A stretch of DNA of 64,000 nt from Nostoc sp. PCC 7524 (GTDB lineage: Bacteria > Cyanobacteriota > Cyanobacteriia > Cyanobacteriales > Nostocaceae). The notes beneath the pieces are model-generated. The model did no database searches. It had not been told where the DNA came from and was given only the letters and a program-made list of their open reading frames with translations. Below are positions 28,552 through 37,869 of the stretch, in pieces. A program made the position numbers and the translations under genes. Numbering within the stretch: position 1 is the first letter of the stretch; each line of letters starts with the position of its first letter. The stretch spans positions 2,943,501 to 3,007,500 of the forward strand of contig NC_019684.1 in NCBI RefSeq assembly GCF_000316645.1, in the 5' to 3' direction.

Positions 28552-29151
28552 ATGTCTTTTATTAGAGAAATCACCAGAGCTATTCGCATTACCCTGTTAC
28601 TGTGGTTAGTGACAGCAATCATTTATCCTCTTGCTGTTTTAGTTATTGGTCAAGGTTTATTCCCATTTCAAGCTGATGGTAGCATCATGCAAAACATAGA
28701 TGCTCAACCAATTGGTTCAGCTTTAATTGGACAGGTATTCATTTCCGAAAAGTATTTTCATAGTCGTCCTAGTGCTGTGAGATATTCTCAAGGTAGAAAA
28801 GCCAAACCAACTGGTATCTCTGGTGCTAGCAATCTTGCTCCTAGTAATCCAGAACTTATCAACCGCATCATTGAACAAGCAAATAAACTGCAAGAAGAAA
28901 ATATTCAACCTTTAGCAGATTTAATTTATACTTCTGGCTCTGGTTTAGATCCTCATATTTCCGTGAAAGCAGCGCAACAACAAGTAGAGCGAGTAGCTCG
29001 CGCCCGTGATGTCAAAGAAGATGAAATCTTACGTCTAATGAATAAATATACTGACGGGAGATTTTTAGGGATTTTTGGGGAACCAGGGGTTAATGTTTTG
29101 CGGTTAAATTATGCTCTGGATTTGCAAGATATTAACCGTCAACCAAGTTAG
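28552..29151 (+). CDS. kdpC: K+-transporting ATPase subunit KdpC
   Basis: A 199-residue single-pass membrane protein with an N-terminal helix (ITLLLWLVTAIIYPLAVLVIG) and a periplasmic domain. The segments GSALIGQVF, FHSRPSA, GASNLAPSNPEL and ASGSGLDPHIS-like (TSGSGLDPHISVKAA) are characteristic. KdpC stabilises the KdpA/B complex and raises ATP affinity. No kdpD or kdpE gene follows: the next gene is on the other strand. Confidence 0.95.
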   Translation: MSFIREITRAIRITLLLWLVTAIIYPLAVLVIGQGLFPFQADGSIMQNIDAQPIGSALIGQVFISEKYFHSRPSAVRYSQGRKAKPTGISGASNLAPSNPELINRIIEQANKLQEENIQPLADLIYTSGSGLDPHISVKAAQQQVERVARARDVKEDEILRLMNKYTDGRFLGIFGEPGVNVLRLNYALDLQDINRQPS

Positions 29152-29260
29152 GGATTGGGGACTGGGGACTGGGGATTGGGCGCAGGATTTTTCTTCCTCT
29201 GCTCCTCTGCTCCTCTGCTCCTCTGCCCCCCTGCCCCCCTGCTCCCCTGCCTCCTCCCCC
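29152..29260. repeat. STRR arrays between kdpC and the ROK kinase gene
   Basis: GGGGATT/GGGGACT heptamers, then CTCCTCTG and CCCCTG units. They fill nearly the whole gap between the convergent genes. Confidence 0.85.
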
Positions 29261-29974
29261 CTACCTCTCATCTCGCCACAAAGCGATACCACCTAATAAC
29301 CCAGTAATATTTGGAATCAGTCTCACATTTAAAGGTAACTGAAAATTTACTCTGACGGCTTCACCGCCGCCAATATACAGGTAATCATAATTAAACAACC
29401 TCTGCAAAGATGCGATCGCCTTTTCTAAACGACGATTCCATTTTTTCTGCCCAATTCTGTCTAAGGTTGCTCTTCCTAGTTGTTCCTCGTAAGTTTCATT
29501 CTTGCGAAACTGATGATGTCCCATTTCCATGTTCGGGACTAATTTCCCATCGACAAACAAAGCCGAACCAAAGCCTGTACCTAAAGTAATTACCAACTCC
29601 ACACCCTTACCTTTAATTGCCCCAAACCCTTGCATATCTGCATCGTTAATTACCCGTACAGGTTTATTTAACCTTTGCAATAGTGCTGTTTCTAAATCAA
29701 ACCCAATCCAATCGGAATGTAAATTTACTGCTGTTTCCGTCACACCAGAGCGCACTACACCAGGAAACCCTACGGAAACTCGATGAAACTCACCTTGAGC
29801 CGCCGCTAACACCATGATGGCATTGATGACTACTTCTGGTGTTGCAGGTTGGGGTGTATCAACCCGCGCCCTCTCTGTGACAGCGTTACCTGTGATATCT
29901 AACACCATTGCTTTGACACCACTACCACCAATATCAACTGATAAAGTGCGAATTGAACCATTATCCTCGACCAT
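29261..29974 (-). CDS. ppgK: ROK family kinase, polyphosphate glucokinase-like
   Basis: A 237-residue sugar kinase of the ROK group. The N-terminal phosphate loop (LSVDIGGSGVKAMVLD) and the catalytic aspartate segment (NDADMQGFGAIKGKG) are clear. The next loop (LVITLGTGFGSALFVDG) and the EMGHHQF motif match polyphosphate glucokinases, which phosphorylate glucose with polyphosphate or ATP. A strong AGGAGG lies 7 nt before the ATG at 29974. The classical ROK cysteine cluster is absent, as expected for PpgK. Confidence 0.82.
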   Translation of the reverse strand: MVEDNGSIRTLSVDIGGSGVKAMVLDITGNAVTERARVDTPQPATPEVVINAIMVLAAAQGEFHRVSVGFPGVVRSGVTETAVNLHSDWIGFDLETALLQRLNKPVRVINDADMQGFGAIKGKGVELVITLGTGFGSALFVDGKLVPNMEMGHHQFRKNETYEEQLGRATLDRIGQKKWNRRLEKAIASLQRLFNYDYLYIGGGEAVRVNFQLPLNVRLIPNITGLLGGIALWRDER

Positions 29975-30019
29975 TGATTATCCTCCTAGTAAATGTTTAA
30001 GATTTGGTTATTATGCGCT

Positions 30020-30092
30020 GAAGTGGGGACTGGGGGATAGGGGATACTAAAGAAGCAGGGGGAGCAGGGGGAGCAGGGGAGGCAGGGGGAGA
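30020..30092. repeat. GGGGAGCA-type STRR repeats
   Basis: GGGGACTGGGGGATAGGGG and GCAGGGGGAGCAGGGGGA units between the kinase and creatininase-like genes. Confidence 0.75.
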
Positions 30093-30187
30093 AAAATTTC
30101 ATGCTCAATTCCCCGCTAAGATCACAATGATGCGATAGTAGTAAGCGAAAGCTGCGTTCTTTCATTTTGAATTTTGAATTTCCCAAA

Positions 30188-30985
30188 ATGCACAGTTTTA
30201 TTCCCCCAGAACGGTTTTTTCCCTACCTTACCTGGACTGAGATTCAGGCTATGCCGAATAAGGAAAATGTGGTAATAATTCAACCAGTGGGGGCAATTGA
30301 ACAGCACGGGCCTCATCTACCACTGATTGTTGATGCTGCTATTAGTGTGGGAGTTTTGGGAAAGGCTTTGGCAAAGCTGGATGCTCATATTCCTGCCTAT
30401 GCTTTACCCCTTCTTTATTATGGTAAGTCTAACGAACATTGGCACTTTCCGGGGACGATAACTCTCAGCACAGAAACACTCACAGCCACAATAATGGAAG
30501 TGGCAGAAAGTATCTACCGTGCTGGATTTAGAAAGTTGGTATTGATGAATTCCCACGGGGGGCAACCCCAAGTTATGCAAATGGCGGCGCGGGATTTACA
30601 CGTTAAGTATGGCGACTTTGCTGTATTTCCGCTTTTTACTTGGCGTGTACCACATATCACTAAGGAGTTGCTGACACCAAAGGAAGCAACCCAAGGTATG
30701 CACGCAGGTGACGCAGAAACTAGCATTATGTTGGCAATTCTACCTGATCAAGTGAGGCTAGATCAAGCTGTGGCAGAGTATCCCCCAGAACAGCCAGAAG
30801 GTAGTTTGTTGAGTTGGGAGGGGAAATTACCTGTGGCTTGGGTAACAAAAGATATTAGTAAAACTGGTGTGATTGGTGATGCGACTACAGCTACTAAAGA
30901 AAAAGGCGATCGCATTTTAGAATCAGTCTCTGATGGTTGGGTAGCAGTAATTAAAGAAATTTATAATTTTCGCCAGCCTGCTTAA
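30188..30985 (+). CDS. creatininase family amidohydrolase
   Basis: A 265-residue metal-dependent amidohydrolase of the creatininase fold. Metal-ligand motifs are visible: PVGAIEQHGPHLPL (Glu and His), the NSHGGQ segment, and HAGDAETSIML (Glu). Relatives hydrolyse creatinine or cyclic amides such as formamide intermediates in cofactor synthesis (MftE, ArfB); the substrate here is unknown. The ATG at 30188 is used; the frame extends to 30167 only through a repeat (TTTTGAATTTTGAATT). Confidence 0.85.
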   Translation: MHSFIPPERFFPYLTWTEIQAMPNKENVVIIQPVGAIEQHGPHLPLIVDAAISVGVLGKALAKLDAHIPAYALPLLYYGKSNEHWHFPGTITLSTETLTATIMEVAESIYRAGFRKLVLMNSHGGQPQVMQMAARDLHVKYGDFAVFPLFTWRVPHITKELLTPKEATQGMHAGDAETSIMLAILPDQVRLDQAVAEYPPEQPEGSLLSWEGKLPVAWVTKDISKTGVIGDATTATKEKGDRILESVSDGWVAVIKEIYNFRQPA

Positions 30986-31045
30986 GATTATGGGATGCAG
31001 CCTACGGTGGGGTGTATCCCATCGCCTCTAGAGATGTCTATTGGG

Positions 31046-31360
31046 TCAATTTTTGATATTTTGTTCTAGCCAAGCTACTAAATCAGATACATTCGTAAAA
31101 TCTAAAAATTCTTCTCCTAATACTTCCAACTGTTCCGTAGATAACACCCTCAGACGCTCAATTATGGATGAATCTATTTCTCCAAATCGCCGATTTAACT
31201 GACGCTGTAAGAAACGAACAGCTTCTTTCTTTTCTCCTCGTTGCTCTCCCTTGAGCAAAATATCCTGATAAATGACTGATTCCTGCATCATTTCCTCGCT
31301 CAATAATCGACGAATAAAATCTTTCTCAAACTTTAACCCTGCTAAAATCTCTGTGGCTGA
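31046..31360 (-). pseudogene. C-terminal remnant of an Rpn family (DUF4351) protein
   Basis: The readable frame (85 aa from a TTG at 31303) contains the DUF4351-type tail (LQRQLNRRFGEID...IERLRVLSTEQLEVLGEEFLDF). Upstream the same frame continues in homologous-looking sequence (ATEILAGLKFEKDFIRRLL) but hits a TAA at 31361-31363, and the N-terminal PD-(D/E)XK part is missing. A palindromic repeat (TACCAGAAGCGATCGC..., 31386-31437) lies where the gene body should be. It is most likely a truncated gene of the Rpn recombination-promoting nuclease family, of which a complete member lies at 50891-51835. Confidence 0.7.
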
Positions 31361-31471
31361 TTACCACCAGCTATCAAAGGTAATATACCAGAAGCGATCG
31401 CCTTGAAGTGTGGCGTAAGCGCATCGCTTCTGGTATTGAAAGTACAAATTAATATTTAAGTTGGCAAAGAT

Positions 31472-34450
31472 TTAGACAACTTGAAAACTAGCATTAGTTA
31501 AAGCTACTCGATTGGAGAACAGTGCAATTTGCACTTGGTTAGCACCACCCACACCGTCAGCATCATAGAACAATTCGCCTTTAGCTTGATTATAGATGAA
31601 GCGATCGCTTGCTTGTGTCGCATCTATTCCCAAGGAGAACAAACTTGCATCTAATGTTGTTCCTGCACTCAGTCCAAATTCATCTCCAGATAGATGAATA
31701 ATATCATCTGCTAGATTGAAATCCACCACAGTATCAAAGCCACCAAAGAGAACACCAGTTAAATCAAAGATATCTGCACCCCGGCCACCTACTAATCTAT
31801 CAAAACCTAAACCACCGATGAGTACATCATCTCCATTACCGCCAGATAGTTGGTCATCACCATCTAAACCTAATAGGAAATTGTCAGCATTATTACCGTT
31901 GATTCGGTTATCTGCATCGTTACCTATACCAAACATAGCTTGATTACCCACCAAAGTCAGGTTTTCCAGGTTATCACCTAAATTCCAATCAATCACAGAG
32001 ATGACTGTATCTATCCCAGCATCTGGGGCTTCGATAATCTCATCTAGTCCACTATCTACTTCGTAAATATCATTACCCAGACCACCCTCTAATCTATCAT
32101 CACCAGTACCACCGTCTAATCGGTCATTGCCGTTACCACCAATGAGAATATCATCACCACCTCTACCCATCAGCCAATCATTACCATCTCCACCATGTAA
32201 AGTGTTAACGGCATTATTACCGACAATGTGGTTATTCAAGGCGTTACCAGTACCATCAATAGCAGTACCAATGAGGGTGAGGTTTTCTACATTGGCGCTA
32301 TTGTTCAAATCCCAAGTAATGGAAGAGTTAATTTTATCAGTTCCTTCTCCCTCTAATTCAATTACTTGGTCGTTAATGCTGTCTACAGTGTAAATATCAT
32401 TGCCAATACCACCTGCTAAGGTATCATCACCTGCTCCACCATCGAGGTTATCGCCGCCTTCACCACCGTTGAGGGTATCATTGCCGGCACCACCATAGAG
32501 GAAATCATTACCATCTCCACCACTGACACTATCATCACCTTCACCACCGAAGACGTAATCCGTACCAGTACCACCATCTAGGGTATCATTACCATCTCCG
32601 CCAAAGATGTAATCATTGCCGTCTAAGCCGTTAATGGTGTCGTCGTTGTTTGTGCCTCTGAGGATGTCTTTGCCTGATGTCCCTTGTGTTGGTGGATTAA
32701 TGGAATCGTTATCAGTAATGCTGACATTAACCGATGTAATGCTGATGCCGTTGTAGTTGCTATCACTGCTAGTGGCTGTGTGCTGGATAGTGCCTGAGTG
32801 ATTACCTTCAGCTACGGTATCATCTACGGCGGTGACTGTAACTACCTGAGCTATGTTCCAGTTTTGGGGTGTGAAGGTGAGAGTTGTGGGACTGGTTGTG
32901 AGTTGAGAGCCAGTATTAATATTGATGGTGACATTGCTTGTTGGTTGCCCATTCAGGACAACTGTATAAGTATCAGTTGCTCCACCTTCGGTAACATCAG
33001 TGCTACGGCCGCTTGGAGTGATGGTGACACCTGCATTATCGTTGTCGGTAATAGCAACGTTAAGGGGAGAAGAGGTGATACTGTTGTAGTTGCTATCGGT
33101 GCTAGCGACTGTGTAAGTGATACTACCTGAGTGATTACCTTCTATTGTGAGATCATCTACTGCCGTGACTGTAACTGTCTGGGGTACGTTCCAGTTTTGG
33201 GGTGTAAAAGTGAGAATTGTAGGACTGGTTGTGAGTTGAGAGTCAGTATTAATAGTGATGATGACATCGGCTGTGGGCTGAAGAACATTGAGGACGACTG
33301 TGTAAGTATCAGTCGCACCACCTTCAGTAACATTGGTACTGCCTCCAGTGTGAGTGATTTTTACGAGAGTATAAACATTATTAGTTGCAGTATCATCAGC
33401 CGCAAGATTGCCGTTGAAAGTTGTTCCCGTAGATGAGACTGTGGGTAAAGTAGATGGCATGGACTGGTTATTGCCGTTGGTGTTAGTGGTGGACTGCATG
33501 ATAAATATCCCGCCACCTAAACCCTTACCATTATTAAAACCTGTACCACCTGTGGCCGTGTTGTTATTAAAAGTGGTATTGTTCAGGGTCAATGAACCAC
33601 TACGCATAAATATACCGCCACCCATCCCAGCACCGCCGCCGCCGTTGCTGCTTGTGCCACCACCGTTGAGGCCATTGCCACCGCCAAAGCCACCGATAGT
33701 GCCACCTGCTCCTTCTCGACTGCTGCCGCCACCGCCGCCGTAGCCGCCAGCACCGCCGACGTAGCCACCATAGCCACCACCAGCACCGAAGCCGCCGTTG
33801 CCTCCTGTGTGGCCAGCACCGCCACCACCACCGCCGAAGCCGCCAGAGTTGCGGTAGTTGCCGCCACCGCCGAAGCCACCGTTGCCACCGCCACCATAGT
33901 TGCCATTGCCACCATAGCCACCAAAGTCGTTACTGCTATTTCCAAACAGACCACCGCCGCCGTAGCTGACGCTATTACCGAACATCCCAGCACCACCGAA
34001 ACCGCTACCGCCACTGCCAGTACCACCTAGTGCTTTGTTATTGCTAAAGGTGACATTAGTTAACGACACGCTGCCATCATAGATAAACAAACCGCCGCCC
34101 ATACCAGCACCGCCGCCACCCCTTCGACTATCTCCCCCTTTAGCCATGCCATTGGTGATGGTTAAATTAGAGATGTTCACCGTGCCGGACAAGATAAACA
34201 AGGGACGAACATCACCAACATCAGTAACACCATTGTTATTGGCATCACCGCTAATACTATTACCATTCCCAACAATAGTAATGTTGCTGTTAATTAGAGT
34301 CTTCATGACTCCTGTAACTCGCACATTATTAGCCAGGGTAATGGTGTCATCTCCCGCTAGTTGATTCGCTTGTAAAATAGCCCAACTCAAAGTATTTGCT
34401 TGAGAGCCAGTACCATCATCAGTTGCTTGGTTGACTACAAAATCTGCCAT
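31472..34450 (-). CDS. Gly-rich Calx-beta and RTX calcium-binding repeat protein
   Basis: A large (about 992 aa) extracellular-type protein. The N-terminal part is a beta-helix-like domain (TITLANNVRVTGVM...NISNLTITN) with a very Gly/Asn-rich segment (about residues 110-300, many GGxGG units). Two Calx-beta-like repeats follow (each with VTEGGATDTYTVVLN... and TFTPQNWN). The C-terminal third has RTX nonapeptides (GGxGNDxLxG) in blocks, and the end (DLTGVLFGGFDTVVDFNLADD...) is the usual RTX terminal domain. Such proteins are calcium-dependent and leave by type I secretion; no signal peptide is seen, which fits. The ATG at 34450 is preferred to the TTG at 34513. Confidence 0.85.
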   Translation of the reverse strand: MADFVVNQATDDGTGSQANTLSWAILQANQLAGDDTITLANNVRVTGVMKTLINSNITIVGNGNSISGDANNNGVTDVGDVRPLFILSGTVNISNLTITNGMAKGGDSRRGGGGAGMGGGLFIYDGSVSLTNVTFSNNKALGGTGSGGSGFGGAGMFGNSVSYGGGGLFGNSSNDFGGYGGNGNYGGGGNGGFGGGGNYRNSGGFGGGGGGAGHTGGNGGFGAGGGYGGYVGGAGGYGGGGGSSREGAGGTIGGFGGGNGLNGGGTSSNGGGGAGMGGGIFMRSGSLTLNNTTFNNNTATGGTGFNNGKGLGGGIFIMQSTTNTNGNNQSMPSTLPTVSSTGTTFNGNLAADDTATNNVYTLVKITHTGGSTNVTEGGATDTYTVVLNVLQPTADVIITINTDSQLTTSPTILTFTPQNWNVPQTVTVTAVDDLTIEGNHSGSITYTVASTDSNYNSITSSPLNVAITDNDNAGVTITPSGRSTDVTEGGATDTYTVVLNGQPTSNVTININTGSQLTTSPTTLTFTPQNWNIAQVVTVTAVDDTVAEGNHSGTIQHTATSSDSNYNGISITSVNVSITDNDSINPPTQGTSGKDILRGTNNDDTINGLDGNDYIFGGDGNDTLDGGTGTDYVFGGEGDDSVSGGDGNDFLYGGAGNDTLNGGEGGDNLDGGAGDDTLAGGIGNDIYTVDSINDQVIELEGEGTDKINSSITWDLNNSANVENLTLIGTAIDGTGNALNNHIVGNNAVNTLHGGDGNDWLMGRGGDDILIGGNGNDRLDGGTGDDRLEGGLGNDIYEVDSGLDEIIEAPDAGIDTVISVIDWNLGDNLENLTLVGNQAMFGIGNDADNRINGNNADNFLLGLDGDDQLSGGNGDDVLIGGLGFDRLVGGRGADIFDLTGVLFGGFDTVVDFNLADDIIHLSGDEFGLSAGTTLDASLFSLGIDATQASDRFIYNQAKGELFYDADGVGGANQVQIALFSNRVALTNASFQVV

Positions 34451-34605
34451 ATAATTGCTCCCTTGATTGTGGTTGTATAAGTGATACAAATCCCGATAGA
34501 GATTTGTCCTCAATCAAGTGCTTGAAATCGTCACAGCACTTAATTCAGGTTTAATCACACTGAGTTAATGTTTTACAGTCTTCTTGTTAGTAGCAAAACG
34601 TTTTA

Positions 34606-34749
34606 GATCCCCCTAAATCCCCCTTAAAAAGGGGGATTTAAATTCCTGTTCCCCCCTTTTTTAAGAGGAACTTAAATTCTTGTCCCCCCCTTTTTCAAGA
34701 GAAACTTAAATTCCTGTCCCCCCCTTTTTAAGGGGGGTTAGGGGGGATC
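34606..34749. repeat. GATCCCCC inverted/tandem repeat cluster
   Basis: The ends GATCCCCCTAAATCCCCC and GGGGGTTAGGGGGGATC are inverted. Between them are degenerate copies of the unit CTTAAATTCCTGTCCCCCC with TTTTTAAG hairpins. Related copies: 34921-34951, 45727-45807 and (interrupted) 47238-47311. The whole region 34451-35025 holds no gene. Confidence 0.8.
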
Positions 34750-34970
34750 AAAACGATACGCAACAAGGTGATCAGATTTGTGATTACACCGTAGCTTTTC
34801 AAAGGGGGGGTAGGGGAATCTAAATGATGCAGGATCAGCTAATCAGATTTGTATGTAAACGTTCAAACATCCTGTTAGAGGGTGTTTGAAAAGCGTTCGG
34901 AAGTGATTTAAGTATATTCAGATCCCCCCTAACCCCCCTTAAAAAGGGGGGAATAAGAATCAAAATTTAT

Positions 34971-35022
34971 TTTGAATTTTGTAGGCGCAAGCCTTGCCGT
35001 AGGCTATTTTGAATTTTGAATT
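34971..35022. repeat. TTTTGAATT palindromic repeat, short form
   Basis: GAATTTTG, centre TAGGCGCAAGCCTTGCC, then TATTTTGAATTTTGAATT. An identical core occurs at 59224-59278, and a longer version at 5992-6088. Confidence 0.75.
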
Positions 35023-35025
35023 GAC

Positions 35026-35853
35026 TCATAAAGGCTGGGCAACAATCACATTCGCCTGACTATTACTTAATTCTGTCCAAAAAGATAAGTCGTAAAACTT
35101 AGTAAATAAATCAGGCGGTAGAATAGTTTGTCTGGGGCGGAACTCAACTTTTTCTCTTACTTTATGTAACCCTTGTGTACGAAGACGCTGATCAAATTCC
35201 GGCTCATCATACTGCACATGATCAAAATCATGGGCAAAGGGTTCTTCCTCTAGAAATTGATAAATAAGTGATATTGTCTTCTCCGGGTTTTGGCTTAATA
35301 AGTCATAATCAACTAACAGTAAAGAATGACTATGTTCACCATAAAAAGCTTCCTTTAAGGCATTATAAGACAACCCTACTAATCGCCCTCCTTGACTCAA
35401 AGCTTCAGTCCGACTATACACATTGGCGCGTTCCAGGGAATTATTAAATAATTTAGAAATATCAAAAGCATTACGCTGCACTAGCCTTTCAATACTATCC
35501 ATAATCCACGCAATATTTCGCACGCAGCAAATGACTTTTGAGGTGGGGAATAGTTCATGAATTAGGGATAGTTTGCTACACCACAGGCGATTAGTGTCAA
35601 ATATAACTTCTTTGTCTGCCTGGGGCTGATAGTATGCAGAGAAAATACTCAAAACCAATGCCCGTTTTTGCTCTGGTGAAATAAAGAAAGAGTATTCATT
35701 GTCTTCACTCATCCCGTCTAGTATTCGATTAACCAGTCCGACTACTGGGCTAGACATACTGGCATGAAATCGAGGATTTTGTCTGAGTAAAGCACCAAGC
35801 AATGTAGAACCTGAACGTGGTAGCCCTGAGATAAAGTGAATTTTGGGAGACAT
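35026..35853 (-). CDS. sulfotransferase family protein
   Basis: A 275-residue cytosolic-type sulfotransferase-fold protein. The 5'-phosphosulfate loop is FISGLPRSGSTLLGALL (residues about 6-22), and the 3'-phosphate loop is probably KVICCVRNIAWIMDSIERLV. The family transfers sulfate from PAPS to an acceptor, which cannot be predicted. The APS kinase gene that makes PAPS lies 333 bp away, divergently transcribed, which supports a link. Confidence 0.8.
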   Translation of the reverse strand: MSPKIHFISGLPRSGSTLLGALLRQNPRFHASMSSPVVGLVNRILDGMSEDNEYSFFISPEQKRALVLSIFSAYYQPQADKEVIFDTNRLWCSKLSLIHELFPTSKVICCVRNIAWIMDSIERLVQRNAFDISKLFNNSLERANVYSRTEALSQGGRLVGLSYNALKEAFYGEHSHSLLLVDYDLLSQNPEKTISLIYQFLEEEPFAHDFDHVQYDEPEFDQRLRTQGLHKVREKVEFRPRQTILPPDLFTKFYDLSFWTELSNSQANVIVAQPL

Positions 35854-36185
35854 TTAAAAATTTATCTTTTTTGCTGGTTAAGCATGGTTTTACAGCCAGA
35901 GATGTTAGCTAAAATAATTAATCATCATCATCAGTAATTTTACTGATGATGTATGCAGATAGTAGGGATGAAGGAATAGGTAAAACTGGTAGGGGCGGGT
36001 TAATTGAGAACATTATTTATTGAGGAGAGGACTATGATATACCTCATGTGATGAGAAAACGCTATATTTTAAGAATGGTTAATTTTAAATTGAGATTTAT
36101 AAATATCTAGTCAAAATCAGGTTTGATAGTTTACTAATGTAGTCATTTAGTTTTATTAGATGAATATAGTAACCTATAAAAGATT
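35854..36185. other. intergenic region between divergent sulfotransferase and cysC
   Basis: 332 bp, AT-rich. A perfect 12-bp stem (CATCATCAGTAA/TTACTGATGATG with loop TT) lies at 35926-35951. No coding frame. It probably holds both promoters; the palindrome may be a regulator site or a hairpin in the 5' leader. Confidence 0.5.
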
Positions 36186-36767
36186 ATGAGTAAAAATTTG
36201 GGTGTAACTGTTTTATTAACCGGATTAAGTGGTGCTGGTAAATCTACTATCTGCCAAGTTGTAGAGCAAAAGTTAAGACTTATTGGACGTAAAGTAGAAG
36301 TTTTAGATGGTGATCAAGTACGTCAAAATTTGACTAAAGGGTTAGGTTTTAGTAAAGAAGATAGACAAGAAAATATTCGCCGTGTGAGTTTTGTCGCTCA
36401 CTTACTAACCAGAAATGATGTAATTGTTTTAGTGCCATTAATTGCACCATACCGTGAAATGCGTGAGGAAATGCGTTGTTTAATCGGCAATTTTATTGAA
36501 GTTTATGTTAATGCACCTTTAGCAGCTTGTGAACAGCGAGATGTCAAAGGTTTATATAAACAAGCTAGGTTGGGGAAAATTCAGCAGTTCACAGGTATTG
36601 ATGATCCTTATGAAGTACCGCTTTATCCAGATGTTGAATGTGACACAGTTCAAGAGAGTATTGCTGAGAGTGCCAACAAAGTGTTAATCAAGTTAGAAGA
36701 ATTAGGTTACATCTCGTATTCTCGAAGATTTGTAGATTTTCCCGAAGAATTAACGGTAAGTCGTTAA
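36186..36767 (+). CDS. cysC: adenylylsulfate (APS) kinase
   Basis: A 193-residue kinase that phosphorylates APS to PAPS. The P-loop is GLSGAGKST near residues 14-22; LEVLDGDQVRQNLTKGLGFSKEDR-like (VLDGDQVRQNLTKGLGFS) follows, with the APS-binding GLGFSKEDRQENIRRV segment. APYREMREEMR and EVYVNAPL are near the middle, and the KGLYKQARLGKIQQFTGIDDPYE region is typical. Length and motifs agree with bacterial CysC. It may supply PAPS to the divergent sulfotransferase gene as well as to sulfate assimilation. Confidence 0.93.
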   Translation: MSKNLGVTVLLTGLSGAGKSTICQVVEQKLRLIGRKVEVLDGDQVRQNLTKGLGFSKEDRQENIRRVSFVAHLLTRNDVIVLVPLIAPYREMREEMRCLIGNFIEVYVNAPLAACEQRDVKGLYKQARLGKIQQFTGIDDPYEVPLYPDVECDTVQESIAESANKVLIKLEELGYISYSRRFVDFPEELTVSR

Positions 36768-36798
36768 CATTCTCCTGACTCGCTAGTAGGAGACTGAC

Positions 36799-36964
36799 AA
36801 AACACCAAAATGAATACGTAATCTACTGAAATGAGTAAGCATTTACGCTAAATGAGTTAACAAACTGCTGTTTGCTTGCTGAAAACACCAAAATGAATAC
36901 GCGATCTACTGAAATGAGTAAGCATTTGTGCTAAATGAGTTAACAAACTGCTGTTTGCTTGCGG
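36799..36964. repeat. 83-bp direct tandem repeat, two copies
   Basis: The unit starts AAAACACCAAAATGAATACG and ends CTGTTTGCTTGC. Copies begin at 36799 and 36882 and differ at only a few bases. Each unit has internal ATGAGTAAGCATTT and AATGAGTTAAC motifs. A third partial copy starts near 36964. Confidence 0.8.
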
Positions 36965-37064
36965 AAAATACTTAAATGAGTAAGCAAAAGGGTATTTTGA
37001 ATAAACAAAAAGATTTTTTGCTTATTCAAACTCATGCTCGTTAATTGATCAGTAATATATAGAT

Positions 37065-37188
37065 AGCACTTACACAACTGGCACATTCGTAGGGTGCGTC
37101 AGATTTGGGTTTCTCGCTATTCTCAACAGATTTTTGGCATCTGACGCACCCTACAAGATAGGTTGTGTGTGATACCTGCGTAAGTCCT
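37065..37188. mobile_element. 124-bp MITE-like element, copy B
   Basis: The counterpart of 15672-15794 in reverse orientation. The right end is TAAGTCCT; the left end is AGCACTTA, one base off. Inside, the GTAGGGTGCGTCAG...CTGACGCACCCTAC arms form a long hairpin. The area 36768-37365 has no gene. Confidence 0.75.
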
Positions 37189-37365
37189 GATAGAGTTAAA
37201 GGAGCGATCGCACAATAATTATGTTCGGTGTAGAACTGTCACTGATTTCGGTACACCCGCAAATATTTGCTAATGTAGAGGTAATGCAACAGCTTGAGTG
37301 ATGCAATCTAGCTGACAGCTAGCGGGCGATAAATTTGCATGAACAACACCTAAGAGATAGCAACT

Positions 37366-37869
37366 ATGACGGCCTTTGATCCTCAAAACCACCGTTCCTA
37401 TAGCCAAGACGATATACAAAGAATTTTACAGCTGGCGATCGCCCGGCAAGCTGACGACCAAGATAAAGAGTTTAGCTATGAGCAAATCTTAGAAATTGCC
37501 CAGGAGTTAGAAATCTCTCCTGAGACTTTAAAGTTAGCAGAAAAAGACTGGCGATCGCAAAACTACGAAATTCAGCAGCGTCAAGCCTTTAATACTTACC
37601 GTCTCACCAGATTTAAGAAACGTTTGGGCAATTATGCCATTGTCAATGGTTTTCTTGTCTTGGTTGATTTTGTTGGTGGTGCAACTATTTCTTGGTCGCT
37701 ATACCTGTTACTATTCTGTGGGTTAGCAGTCGGACTGGATGTTTGGAATACCTTTCTGATGAAGGGTGAAGAGTATGAAATGGCTTTCCAAAGATGGAAT
37801 CGCAAACATCAATTTAAACAAACTATTAATACTTTTGTTAATAAGTGGTTTAAAGCCCTACAGATTTAG
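37366..37869 (+). CDS. 2TM domain-containing protein
   Basis: A 167-residue membrane protein. The N-terminal part (SQDDIQRILQLAIARQ...FSYEQILEIAQELEIS) is a small helical domain like those that precede 2TM domains. Two close membrane helices follow (YAIVNGFLVLVDFVGGATISW and LYLLLFCGLAVGLDVWNTF), then a basic amphipathic tail. The function of the family is unknown; it is often encoded near signalling genes, but no such partner is seen here. Confidence 0.75.
   Translation: MTAFDPQNHRSYSQDDIQRILQLAIARQADDQDKEFSYEQILEIAQELEISPETLKLAEKDWRSQNYEIQQRQAFNTYRLTRFKKRLGNYAIVNGFLVLVDFVGGATISWSLYLLLFCGLAVGLDVWNTFLMKGEEYEMAFQRWNRKHQFKQTINTFVNKWFKALQI

Noticed and set aside
33408..34030. Pro-rich and Ala/Val-rich frames opposite the Gly-rich protein
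   Set aside because: Gly codon runs (GGN) give Pro or Ala/Val-rich shadows in other frames; no independent start signal or motif.
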